The notes below the pieces were generated by a model. That model was not told the origin of the DNA. It searched no databases and worked only from the letters and a program-made list of their open reading frames with translations. Position numbers and translations under genes: made by a program. From an uncultured Flavobacteriales bacterium (lineage in GTDB: Bacteria; Bacteroidota; Bacteroidia; Flavobacteriales_D; Sanyastnellaceae), in assembly GCA_905478795.1 (NCBI GenBank), contig CAJQJX010000044.1, positions 1 to 37,619 of the forward strand: a DNA stretch of 37,619 bases. The letters run 5' to 3'. Position 1 is the stretch's first letter. Each line of letters starts with the position of its first letter. Of the stretch, positions 18,305-25,744 are shown in pieces.

Positions 18305-18991
18305 ATGGATGGATGGGACATTGCACAGCGTTGGAATGAAGTCAGGGCCGAAGTCCCTGCTGAAGTGCATGTGGTGGCGGTCAGCAAGACAAAGCCCATT
18401 ACAGCCTTAGAAGAGGCCTATGGGGCCGGAGCGCGGAGCTTTGGCGAGAACCGCGTTCAGGAATTGGTGACCAAGCATGAGGCTTTGACCCACCCCGACT
18501 CTGGCAAGCCATCGGACTACCCGAACCTGTCATGGCACCAGATCGGAACCCTTCAGAAGAACAAAGTCAAATACATCGCCCCATTTGTGGGCCTCATACA
18601 CGCGGTTGATCAAGCGGGCTTGCTGGACGAGATTAACAAGCGTGCGGCATCGAACACAAGGGAAATTTCGGTGCTTCTTCAACTTCACATCGCACAGGAA
18701 AGCAGCAAATTCGGACTGTCTGAATCAGAACTGGACGACCTGCTCGCTCGCCTGGAATCGGGCCAATGGCCCAACGTTCAAGTGAAGGGCCTCATGGGCA
18801 TGGCCACATTTACGGAAGACCACGCTCAAGTGGCGCAGGAGTTTCGAAGCCTGCGAAATCTATACGACCAGCACCGTACCTCTTTTGGCTGGGACACCTT
18901 GTCGATGGGCATGAGTGGCGACTGGAAAATTGCTGTGGACAATGGAAGCAATATGGTCCGCATCGGCAGCTCAATATTTGGCCACCGATGA
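18305..18991 (+). CDS. yggS: YggS/PLPBP family pyridoxal phosphate-binding protein
   Basis: PLP homeostasis protein with an alanine-racemase-like barrel and no known catalytic activity. Seen (228 aa): VHVVAVSKTKP with the PLP Lys, FGENRVQEL, LSWHQIGTLQKNKVKYI, LLQLHIAQESSKFGLSESEL, VKGLMGMATF, LSMGMSGDWKIAVDNGSNMVRIGSSIFG. All are hallmark blocks in order. ATG 18305 is chosen because an in-frame upstream start at 18272 would overlap the DUF1015 end. The gene is 10 nt after DUF1015, and its stop overlaps the next start (ATGA). Its place after the PLP enzyme SerC fits a PLP-supply role. Confidence 0.94.
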   Translation: MDGWDIAQRWNEVRAEVPAEVHVVAVSKTKPITALEEAYGAGARSFGENRVQELVTKHEALTHPDSGKPSDYPNLSWHQIGTLQKNKVKYIAPFVGLIHAVDQAGLLDEINKRAASNTREISVLLQLHIAQESSKFGLSESELDDLLARLESGQWPNVQVKGLMGMATFTEDHAQVAQEFRSLRNLYDQHRTSFGWDTLSMGMSGDWKIAVDNGSNMVRIGSSIFGHR

Positions 18992-19266
18992 CATCCAAGC
19001 CGACCCGATGGATGGCCTTCGAGCCTTGGTTGCGCGCATGGCTTATCCTCGCTCCTCTCGTCGCGTGGGGCAGTCACTTTATTGTGCGCAATGCCCGCCT
19101 GCGCTTGGCTCAATTGAAGGCCGACAGTTTAGATGTGCCTGAACCCCAAGGAACCTGGGGCTACGCCGCAGCATGCACCGTGGCATTTACGTTGCTCATG
19201 CTGGCACTGGCCAGGGTTTGGGTACAGTCGACCCCGATCGAGGACAACGGCGAACAAGCCGCATAG
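18988..19266 (+). CDS. Small two-helix membrane protein
   Basis: No family recognised. Seen (92 aa): two hydrophobic segments about residues 13-30 (LRAWLILAPLVAWGSHFIV) and 58-76 (YAAACTVAFTLLMLALARVWV), with a basic first loop (RNARLRLAQLK) and a short acidic C-terminus. Its start overlaps the yggS stop (ATGA), which supports it being real and translated as the last gene of the serine cluster. It ends 4 nt before the convergent oxidoreductase gene. Confidence 0.7.
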   Translation: MTSKPTRWMAFEPWLRAWLILAPLVAWGSHFIVRNARLRLAQLKADSLDVPEPQGTWGYAAACTVAFTLLMLALARVWVQSTPIEDNGEQAA

Positions 19267-19270
19267 CGCG

Positions 19271-20419
19271 TTACACAGCCAGTTTTGTCCGCTCTCCGCG
19301 CAACGCGGGACGCCTCATAGAAAACCGTTCAAGGTCTACTTCCGGATCGAGGCCCAAGGCCAGTTGTGCCAAAACCCGTCCAATCAGCGGGGCAAACTTG
19401 AATCCATGACCACTGAATCCTGCACCGACCACCAGCCCATCTGGAGTGCGGTCCAAAATGAAGTCTCGGTCAGCTGTTCCGCTGTAGAAACAAACGTATC
19501 GGCGGGCCACGTCGGCCTCGGCCAATTCAGGGATGTATCGTCCTAAAAACTGCCGGGCTTCCTTCTCGAAATCTGCAGAGACGCGACGGGCATCTCCATC
19601 GGGGTGACCCAAGACCCCAGGATGGTGATTGGCCACCTTAATTCGACCGTCCTTGACCGTGGGAATGGCATAAAACCCACTCTCCATATGGCTGAATACG
19701 GGCAAGCGCCGCAATCGGTCACCCAATGCGGACGCATCGAAATAGACGAGTTCCTGCCGGGTCACTTCCATGGTGACATCCACCCAGCGCTGGGTCCATG
19801 CGCCAGCTGTAAGAATCACCCTGTCGAATTCAGTCTTGGTCCCGGCACAGTCTACGCTATCCGATGAAACTTCCAGCGCTTCACCCCGGAACTCCACGCC
19901 ATTCGAGGCGAGCCAAACATGCAGCCCTTGAAGAATGACCACAGGATCGAGCACTCCCCCCAGTCGGTCCACTGTTGCCGCTCCCGTATGAAGGCCTGGC
20001 CACTCCTCTAAGACAGCACCTTGAGACATGCGGTCCGCCCTTAACCCCAAGCCGCGCAAGGTTCGCCAACTGTCCAAAGCATGCCGATCGCCAGGCTCTT
20101 CAATCAACAGCTTGCCTGTAGTGTGCAACAATGGCCGCCCTAGTTTTTGCTCCCAACCCATCCAAAGGTTTCGGCTTCGCGCCGCCATTTGAATCAAGGC
20201 TTGATCCTCTCCGTAGTGGACCCTGAAGCTCCTCCCTGTATCCACGGAGGCACCGGGTCCTGTCCCCATGGGATTCGGGTCATAGACAGTGACAGATACC
20301 CCTTGTTCAACAAGGTGTGCCGCGGTCATTGCCCCCATGATCCCTCCCCCTATCACGGCCATTCGTTGTTGGGGTTTAGAGGTCGAAAACCCCTTTGATT
20401 TGGGCGCCATTCTGGTCAT
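19271..20419 (-). CDS. Monomeric sarcosine oxidase-type FAD amine oxidase
   Basis: Flavoenzyme of the MSOX/N-methyltryptophan oxidase/pipecolate oxidase family, which oxidises secondary amino acids with O2 to give an imine and H2O2. Seen (382 aa): the dinucleotide fold VIGGGIMGAMTAA at about 22-33; RSFRVHYGEDQ about 63-73; Lys about 261 in DGRIKVANHHPG at the position of the oxygen-activating lysine; Cys about 310 in VCFYSGTADRDFILD at the position of the covalent FAD cysteine; and GFSGHGFKFAPLIG near the end. These are the residues expected for an active, covalently flavinylated enzyme. It is coupled to the upstream ATP-grasp gene by ATGA. The substrate is unknown; cyclic or N-methyl amino acids are typical for relatives. 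Confidence 0.88.
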   Translation of the reverse strand: MTRMAPKSKGFSTSKPQQRMAVIGGGIMGAMTAAHLVEQGVSVTVYDPNPMGTGPGASVDTGRSFRVHYGEDQALIQMAARSRNLWMGWEQKLGRPLLHTTGKLLIEEPGDRHALDSWRTLRGLGLRADRMSQGAVLEEWPGLHTGAATVDRLGGVLDPVVILQGLHVWLASNGVEFRGEALEVSSDSVDCAGTKTEFDRVILTAGAWTQRWVDVTMEVTRQELVYFDASALGDRLRRLPVFSHMESGFYAIPTVKDGRIKVANHHPGVLGHPDGDARRVSADFEKEARQFLGRYIPELAEADVARRYVCFYSGTADRDFILDRTPDGLVVGAGFSGHGFKFAPLIGRVLAQLALGLDPEVDLERFSMRRPALRGERTKLAV

Positions 20420-21414
20420 GATGCCTGCTGTTTCTGGCCCACAACTTGATTCCGAACCGCTTCGAGTTCGCGGCCTAAGAAACCGGCAATCTCCCCCATA
20501 CCTGTGCGCTCTATCCCTTGGCGTTGTTCGGCTTCTGCATTGTAGTTCGTATTGATGTTCACGTCATAAAACCGCAATCGACCTTGTGCATCAGGTGCGG
20601 CCTCCATGGCCGCCACCTCCATGCCGGCACTGTGCAAAAACGCCAGGCAACGGTCCAGTTCAGCCGGTCTATGGCCTTCGAGAACCTCAAACTTGGCCCT
20701 CCCATCAGCTGGACAAAAAGCACTACCGACTTGACATGCATCTGAGGGACAAAGCTCAAAACCTCCTCCCGCATCTATGCTTACTGTGTAGAGGTGGTTG
20801 CCTCCTACGAATTCCAAACGCAGTACACGTCCATCGGCTGGCTGAATGTAGGACTGCAGGACCACCGTGCCGTCCAAGGTGTAGTCGTCAAAGCCTTCAA
20901 CAATGCGCTCGAGCTCAGCTTGGTTGCGGATCAACTGCACGCCCGTTCCTTTCCCTCCCCGATTGGGTTTGATGATAAAGGGAACGGTCCATTCCGCCGC
21001 AGCGCTGCGCAATGCCTTTGCACCTGTCACCGCCACTGTTTTCGGCGTCAGAAGACCATGGGACTGCAACGCGATTGTTTGCTCCACTTTACTCACTTCA
21101 AACTCGGTGGCACGCCTGTTATTGACCACCCTTCTACCATGGGCTTCAAGCCAGCCCATCAAACCACGTGTCGCCTCCCAAGCAAAGCGGTGGTCCCGGG
21201 TATGGGAACTGGCACTCATGCGGTTGTAAAAAACACCGTTTGGAGGAGGGGCACTCAGGTCGAGGACGAGGTCGTCTATAAACCACTCAACATGGGGCAA
21301 TCCGCGCTCAGCAAGTGCCAGGCGCAATGGCTCCAACCACGTGTCGTTTTCGTGGATAATGTGAATGACAGGAGCTGAATTGGAACCGAATTGGAATTGT
21401 AATGGAGAAAACAT
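20416..21414 (-). CDS. RimK-like ATP-grasp ligase
   Basis: Predicted carboxylate-amine/thiol ligase using an acyl-phosphate intermediate. Seen (332 aa): an N-terminal domain with IHIIHENDTWLEPLRLALAERG and GVFYNRMSASSHTRDHRF; an ATP-grasp domain with FIIKPNRGGKGTGVQLI (nucleotide Lys about 149 and the Gly-rich loop); VVLQSYIQPADGRVLRLEFV; and a metal-binding end FYDVNINTNYNAEAE (about 282-296). A three-Cys patch FELCPSDACQVGSAFC (Cys 222, 227, 234) lies between. This subgroup of RimK-like proteins has no assigned substrate known to me. The gene is preceded directly by a poly-Cys small ORF and terminator, and overlaps the amine oxidase gene by ATGA. The start codon is only 8 nt past the terminator T-run. 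Confidence 0.86.
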   Translation of the reverse strand: MFSPLQFQFGSNSAPVIHIIHENDTWLEPLRLALAERGLPHVEWFIDDLVLDLSAPPPNGVFYNRMSASSHTRDHRFAWEATRGLMGWLEAHGRRVVNNRRATEFEVSKVEQTIALQSHGLLTPKTVAVTGAKALRSAAAEWTVPFIIKPNRGGKGTGVQLIRNQAELERIVEGFDDYTLDGTVVLQSYIQPADGRVLRLEFVGGNHLYTVSIDAGGGFELCPSDACQVGSAFCPADGRAKFEVLEGHRPAELDRCLAFLHSAGMEVAAMEAAPDAQGRLRFYDVNINTNYNAEAEQRQGIERTGMGEIAGFLGRELEAVRNQVVGQKQQAS

Positions 21415-21422
21415 GGGGACAT

Positions 21423-21446
21423 AAAAAAGCCCGGCGAAGGCCGGGC
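21423..21446 (-). terminator. Intrinsic terminator in the leader of the ATP-grasp operon
   Basis: On the minus strand, GCCCGGC (21446-21440), loop CTTC, GCCGGGC (21435-21429), then TTTTTT (21428-21423). It lies 8 nt before the ATP-grasp ATG and 32 nt after the small ORF's stop, so it would stop transcription before the structural genes unless prevented from folding. Confidence 0.85.
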
Positions 21447-21514
21447 AGGATGGTCAAGGAGAAAAAGAAAACGTCAGATTAGCGCATTCTCTTGCATGAC
21501 GGCAGCCTGCCCGG
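21429..21514 (-). promoter_or_regulatory. Attenuator: mutually exclusive antiterminator and terminator
   Basis: Three RNA segments in order on the minus strand. Segment A, CCGGGCAGG (21514-21506), is exactly codons 16-18 of the poly-Cys ORF. Segment B, CCTGCCCGG (21449-21441), is its perfect complement over 9 nt and contains most of the terminator's 5' arm. Segment C, GCCGGGC (21435-21429), is the terminator's 3' arm. A:B and B:C cannot both form. A short competing hairpin (GCCC 21520-21517 with GGGC 21512-21509) could mask A when ribosomes do not stall. The arrangement predicts readthrough when ribosomes stall on Cys codons 8-12 just upstream of A. Pairings are seen; the regulatory behaviour is inferred. 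Confidence 0.72.
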
Positions 21515-21559
21515 GTGGGCCGGACAACAACAACAACAGATGCAAAGAATACCGTTCAT
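21479..21559 (-). CDS. Poly-cysteine leader peptide (26 aa)
   Basis: ATG 21559 to TAA 21481-21479, 26 codons. The peptide starts MNGILCI, then five Cys in a row (codons 8-12, all TGT), then PAHPGRLPSCKRMR. Seven of 26 residues are Cys (codons 6, 8-12, 22). It lies between a near-consensus promoter whose box ends 7 nt before the ATG (with AGGAG in that gap) and an intrinsic terminator. The composition and position are those of a leader peptide whose translation senses charged tRNA-Cys, as established for polycysteine leaderless ORFs in mycobacteria and by analogy to trp/his leaders. A role as a modified-peptide precursor for the adjacent ATP-grasp enzyme is a less likely alternative. Confidence 0.75.
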   Translation of the reverse strand: MNGILCICCCCCPAHPGRLPSCKRMR

Positions 21560-21566
21560 GACTCCT

Positions 21567-21598
21567 CAAATATACTTTTATATAATTAATTATACAAA
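21567..21598 (-). promoter_or_regulatory. Promoter of the poly-Cys leader/ATP-grasp operon
   Basis: TTTG (21598-21595), a 20-nt spacer and TATATTTG (21574-21567) on the minus strand. This fits both boxes and the spacing of the Bacteroidota housekeeping consensus and is the best promoter match in the window. The small ORF's ATG is 7 nt downstream. Confidence 0.75.
21581..21594. repeat. Perfect 14-bp palindrome TATAATTAATTATA in the promoter spacer
   Basis: The sequence is its own reverse complement and starts immediately next to the TTTG element. It could be an operator for a dimeric regulator, or merely AT-rich promoter DNA. Confidence 0.4.
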
Positions 21599-21608
21599 TC
21601 CCATCAAT

Positions 21609-24056
21609 TTAATATGGATCCACATCGACAATCACCCTGACCGGTTTGTATTGTGACACGAGACGCATTGCCGCGATGTCTTCCAACAGGGCCTCTTTGA
21701 ATCTTATGGTATCCACCGAACGCTCTACTTTAAGTAGAATATGTCGCTGATATAGGTCGTTAACCCTGGCAATTCCTGGCTCTTCAGGACCGATGACACG
21801 CCCGCCGAATCTGCTGCGCAAACGGCCGGCTAAAGCCGCAGCGGCTTCCCGCGTCAAGTGTGGGTCGCGGTGCCGCATGATCAATCGGATCAATCGCACA
21901 ACCGGAGGATAAGCAAACGACTCCCGCTCCCTGAGTTCCGCCTCTGCCATGGCTTGGGCATCATGGGTGACCACATGCTGAAACACCCAATGCTCAGGAT
22001 CAAAAGTCTGAATGAGTACTTGCCCCTGCTCACCTCTCCTTCCAGCCCTTCCGGCCACCTGGGTCAACAGCTGGAACGTCCGCTCCAAGGCCCTAAAGTC
22101 AGGGAAGTGCAACATGTGGTCCGCCTGTAAAATCCCAACCAGTCCAACACGCTCAAAATCCAATCCTTTGGTCACCATTTGGGTGCCCACCAAAACTTGA
22201 ATCTCCCCCTCTTCAAAGGCCCGAATAATACGTTCATGACCTGTTCTACTGCGCGTCGTATCCAAATCCATACGCTGCACGGTCACCCCTGGAAGGAGCT
22301 GACCCACCTCTTCTTCGATCCGCTCTGTCCCCAAGCCTTTGGCCTCTACTTCTTCACTGCCGCAGCGCGGACATGTTTTGGGCTCTCCCTGTCGGTAGCC
22401 GCAATAATGACAGTGCAGGTCCCTGAGGTATTTGTGGTAGGTCAAACTGACGTCGCACCGCTCACAATCGGGCACCCAGCCGCAAGTCCGGCATTGATAG
22501 ACCGGTGCAAAACCCCGCCTATTCTGGAACAAGATGGCCTGTTTACCCGCCTCCAAAGTGGACTTGAGCGCGTCGAGCAATTCCCGGCTAAAGTGACCTT
22601 CCATGGCGCGCTGCTTGTGCGCCTTTCTCAAATCGATGAGTCCCACCTCGGGCAATGATGTCCCACCAAAACGTTCCGTAAGCTCAATGTGCGCGGCTTT
22701 ACCAGCATTCACGGCATGGCGCGCCTCCAAAGAGGGCGTTGCCGACCCCAACACCACCGCAGCCCCGTGCAAACGCCCCAGCATGGCAGCGGCGTCCCTG
22801 GCTTGGTAACGTGGTGCAGGATCTTGCTGCTTATAGCTGGCATCATGTTCTTCGTCTACGACGATCAAGCCTAAGTTGGAGAAAGGCAGAAATATGGCAC
22901 TGCGCGCGCCCACCATGAGCCGGCCTCGGCTTTCCTTGCTCGAGACACGCCGATACGTAGATGTGCGCTCCCTGGGACTGAATCGGCTGTGATAAACCTC
23001 CAAACGGTCGCCAAAAAATCGGCGTAACCGAACGATGAGTTGCGTGGTCAGTGCGATTTCGGGCACCAGAAAAAGAGCATCCCTTCCTGATTCGAGTGCG
23101 TCGTGAATCAAGTGGGTATAGACCTCTGTTTTTCCTGACCCGGTGATCCCTTCGAGCAACACCAAGGGTGTGGCTTGAAAGGCCTGACGCATCAACCCTA
23201 AGGCTTTTTGCTGTGCTGCACTCAACGTCGCCAATGGCTCCACTTCTTGAGAAGTCTGCACCTGCCATGGGTCTTGCTTGAACTGAAAAACAAGCCCTTT
23301 TTCCATAAGACGCTTGTAGAGCGAGGAGGTGACCCCTTCCATTTTCGTCAGGGTCGCCAGGGGGACACCGGTCGCGGCCCCTTCCTCTGCGACAAGAGCC
23401 ATCATTGCCCTGGATTGTGATGGTGCCCGAGCATCGAGGGCATCCAAAGCGTCGTTGAGCCAACGTTCATCCGAAGCTGCTTGCTCCGACAACCTGACCA
23501 TCGACACCGCCTTTCGACGGGGACTCGCCTTGAGCTCCTCCATGGAGAGCACCCATCCAGACTCCACCAAACGGTGAAGCAATGGGGCGGGGTTCACCAC
23601 TCCCAATAAGGTCCCTACTTCTTTCAATGACAATCCTCCTCGCAACCGAAGGGCTTCAACGATCTGAAACTCTTTATCGCCCAGCAACTCCTCATCCAGG
23701 TCATCGGCATCTGGGGACAGTTCCAATTTGGTCTCACTCGCGAGCCTCATGCCCGAAGGCAAGGCTGCCAGCGCCACTTCACCGGGACCACAACAATAAT
23801 GCGCTGCAGTCCAGTCCCAGAACTTGAGCGTCTCCTCTGAAAGGAGGGGCTGTTCATCCAAAACCGAGAGATAAGGCTCGGTCGCATGGTCTGGCTTTTG
23901 GTGGTGGATCCTCCTGACAACTGCCGTGTGGAGGCGCTTGCCCCTCAAGGGAACAATGATCCGGCACCCTTCTTGCACCGCAGCTTCATCGCCAGCTGGG
24001 ACCGCATAAGTCAATAACCCGGGAAGGGCCAATGGAAGGATGACATCGACATACAT
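21609..24056 (-). CDS. priA: Primosomal protein N' (PriA helicase)
   Basis: Replication-restart 3'-5' DNA helicase. Seen (815 aa from ATG 24056): an N-terminal DNA-binding domain (YVDVILPLALPGLLTYAVP, then GCRIIVPLRGKRLHTAVV); Walker A LLEGITGSGKTEVY; the DEEH box in LIVVDEEHDASYKQ; GSATPSLEA; paired zinc-binding cysteines (CRTCGWVPDCERCDVSL, CHYCGYRQGEPKTCPRCG); helicase motifs V-VI (GTQMVTKGLDF, QVAGRAGR); and a C-terminal domain. The reading frame extends upstream to 24182, but that N-terminus is unlike PriA and overlaps bcp, so ATG 24056 is chosen; it also lies 9 nt after a promoter box. Confidence 0.96.
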   Translation of the reverse strand: MYVDVILPLALPGLLTYAVPAGDEAAVQEGCRIIVPLRGKRLHTAVVRRIHHQKPDHATEPYLSVLDEQPLLSEETLKFWDWTAAHYCCGPGEVALAALPSGMRLASETKLELSPDADDLDEELLGDKEFQIVEALRLRGGLSLKEVGTLLGVVNPAPLLHRLVESGWVLSMEELKASPRRKAVSMVRLSEQAASDERWLNDALDALDARAPSQSRAMMALVAEEGAATGVPLATLTKMEGVTSSLYKRLMEKGLVFQFKQDPWQVQTSQEVEPLATLSAAQQKALGLMRQAFQATPLVLLEGITGSGKTEVYTHLIHDALESGRDALFLVPEIALTTQLIVRLRRFFGDRLEVYHSRFSPRERTSTYRRVSSKESRGRLMVGARSAIFLPFSNLGLIVVDEEHDASYKQQDPAPRYQARDAAAMLGRLHGAAVVLGSATPSLEARHAVNAGKAAHIELTERFGGTSLPEVGLIDLRKAHKQRAMEGHFSRELLDALKSTLEAGKQAILFQNRRGFAPVYQCRTCGWVPDCERCDVSLTYHKYLRDLHCHYCGYRQGEPKTCPRCGSEEVEAKGLGTERIEEEVGQLLPGVTVQRMDLDTTRSRTGHERIIRAFEEGEIQVLVGTQMVTKGLDFERVGLVGILQADHMLHFPDFRALERTFQLLTQVAGRAGRRGEQGQVLIQTFDPEHWVFQHVVTHDAQAMAEAELRERESFAYPPVVRLIRLIMRHRDPHLTREAAAALAGRLRSRFGGRVIGPEEPGIARVNDLYQRHILLKVERSVDTIRFKEALLEDIAAMRLVSQYKPVRVIVDVDPY

Positions 24057-24065
24057 CAGCAAGGG

Positions 24066-24098
24066 CGAAAGTACCCGAATGCGCAAGATCCTGATCAA
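24066..24098 (-). promoter_or_regulatory. Promoter of priA
   Basis: TTG (24098-24096), 22-nt spacer, TACTTTCG (24073-24066) on the minus strand, 9 nt before the priA ATG. The box differs from TAnnTTTG at one position, as does the Wza-operon box TATTTTCG. Confidence 0.45.
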
Positions 24099-24145
24099 CT
24101 TCCACAAACACGTGAACAGCATCCACACATTTTGGTTCCTATCAT

Positions 24146-24616
24146 ATGCATCATTTAAACGAAGGGGACCCAGCACCTGCATTTGAGGCGCTGGATCAAG
24201 AAGGGCGTAGCCAAACGCTCCAAGATTATTCAGGTCAGAAACTCGCCTTGTATTTCTATCCCAAGGACAACACCCCAGGCTGCACCAACCAAGCTTGCAG
24301 TTTGAGAGATGGAATGGCCGACCTCCAAAAAGCGGGCATCAAAGTTTTAGGTGTGAGCATCAACCATGCCGCTTCCCACAAGAAATTCATCGACAAATTT
24401 GAATTGCCTTTTGATCTTTTAGTGGACGAAGACCATGCCCTTCAGGAGCAGTTTGGGGTTTGGGGCCTCAAGAAATTCATGGGCCGCGAGTACGACGGAA
24501 CACACCGCACCACCTTCTGTATCAACGAAGACGGGGTCATCGTGTCCATCATTAAAAAGCCCAAGGTTAAAGACCACGCCACTGAAGTGCTCGCCGCCTT
24601 CACACACGAACGTTGA
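24146..24616 (+). CDS. bcp: Thioredoxin-dependent peroxiredoxin (Bcp/PrxQ)
   Basis: Reduces H2O2 and organic hydroperoxides using thioredoxin. Seen (156 aa): GDPAPAFEALDQEGR, LALYFYPKDNTPGCTNQACSLRD with the peroxidatic Cys in the first PGCT and a second Cys five residues on (the atypical two-Cys arrangement of this family), then VLGVSINHAASHKKFIDKF, LPFDLLVDED and THRTTFCINEDG. Length is standard. It is divergent from priA, with an 89-nt gap, and 90 nt before recA. Confidence 0.94.
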   Translation: MHHLNEGDPAPAFEALDQEGRSQTLQDYSGQKLALYFYPKDNTPGCTNQACSLRDGMADLQKAGIKVLGVSINHAASHKKFIDKFELPFDLLVDEDHALQEQFGVWGLKKFMGREYDGTHRTTFCINEDGVIVSIIKKPKVKDHATEVLAAFTHER

Positions 24617-24706
24617 ACAGGCGTTCACAAAAATGCAGGGCAACGTAAATCCCTTACGGACCGCTGCCTCTACTTTGCCTTCGAATCACAGGAAAACAAC
24701 AGCAAC

Positions 24707-25744
24707 ATGGCTGCAGAAAACAAGGACAAGCTCAAAGCACTCCAGCTCACCCTCGACCGCCTCGACAAGACTTACGGTAAGGGTACCGTGATGAAATTGG
24801 GAGACGAAGCTGTCGAAAAGGTGGATGCCATCTCGTCAGGCTCACTCTCTCTCGATATTGCCCTCGGCGTGGGAGGATTCCCTCGCGGTCGCGTAGTGGA
24901 GATCTATGGACCCGAGAGTTCAGGTAAAACCACATTGGCGACCCATGCCATAGCAGAGGCCCAAAAGGCAGGTGGTATCTGTGCTTTCATCGATGCGGAG
25001 CATGCATTTGACAAATACTACGCCGAGAACTTGGGCGTCGATACCGAGAATCTACTGATCTCGCAACCCGACAATGGTGAGCAGGCTTTGGAAATCGCGG
25101 ACAACCTGATCCGTTCTGGCGCCATCGACCTCATCGTGATCGACTCTGTTGCTGCGCTGACGCCTCGAGCAGAAATCGAAGGCGAGATGGGTGATTCTTC
25201 CGTTGGTCTTCAGGCCCGACTCATGTCCAAGGCGCTCCGGAAGTTGACATCTACCATTCACAAAACGGGCTGCTGCTGTGTCTTCATCAACCAGCTCCGA
25301 GAGAAAATCGGGGTGATGTTTGGCAATCCTGAAACCACTACGGGTGGTAATGCCCTCAAATTTTACTCCTCTGTTCGGGTCGATATCCGCCGGAGCAGTC
25401 AAATCAAGGATGGAGATGTGGTGATGGGCAACCGCACCAAAGTCAAGATTGTCAAAAACAAAGTAGCGCCGCCTTTCCGCCGTGCTGAGTTTGACATCAT
25501 GTATGGAAAAGGCATCTCCAAGGTCGGAGAAATCATCGATTTGGGTGTGGACCTGGGCATCATCAAGAAGTCTGGCTCATGGTTTAGTTATGGTGAAACA
25601 CGCCTTGGTCAAGGCCGTGACTCTGTAAAGAACTTGCTGATAGACAACATCGAACTGATGGACGAGCTCGAAGGCAAGATCAAAGCTGCCTTAAATGACA
25701 CTGCGCCTGCTGAAGAGGAGGTGCAGGCCTTAGAAGAGGCTTGA
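24707..25744 (+). CDS. recA: Recombinase RecA
   Basis: ATP-dependent strand-exchange protein and SOS co-protease. Seen (345 aa): Walker [15 protein letters not shown] (about 68-81), [33 protein letters not shown] (Walker B and loop L1), and [30 protein letters not shown] (loop L2). A short acidic C-terminus ([13 protein letters not shown]) is present as usual. A near-match TACTTTG (one base short of TAnnTTTG) lies at 24672-24678. No obvious LexA-type palindrome was seen upstream by eye. The stop codon overlaps the start of the TPR lipoprotein gene (TGATG). Confidence 0.98.
   Translation: MAAENKDKLKALQLTLDRLDKTYGKGTVMKLGDEAVEKVDAISSGSLSLDIALGVGGFPRGRVVEIYGPESSGKTTLATHAIAEAQKAGGICAFIDAEHAFDKYYAENLGVDTENLLISQPDNGEQALEIADNLIRSGAIDLIVIDSVAALTPRAEIEGEMGDSSVGLQARLMSKALRKLTSTIHKTGCCCVFINQLREKIGVMFGNPETTTGGNALKFYSSVRVDIRRSSQIKDGDVVMGNRTKVKIVKNKVAPPFRRAEFDIMYGKGISKVGEIIDLGVDLGIIKKSGSWFSYGETRLGQGRDSVKNLLIDNIELMDELEGKIKAALNDTAPAEEEVQALEEA

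Noticed and set aside
21479-21559. Small Cys-rich peptide as a RiPP precursor for the adjacent RimK-like ATP-grasp ligase (graspetide-like)
   Set aside because: Precursors of that class carry Thr/Ser plus Asp/Glu/Lys core residues, absent here. The terminator with an exact antiterminator complement inside the ORF, and the run of identical Cys codons, fit attenuation far better. Not fully excluded.
24057-24182. N-terminal extension of priA by 42 codons
   Set aside because: The extra residues do not resemble PriA, overlap the divergent bcp gene and its control region, and would include the priA promoter box.
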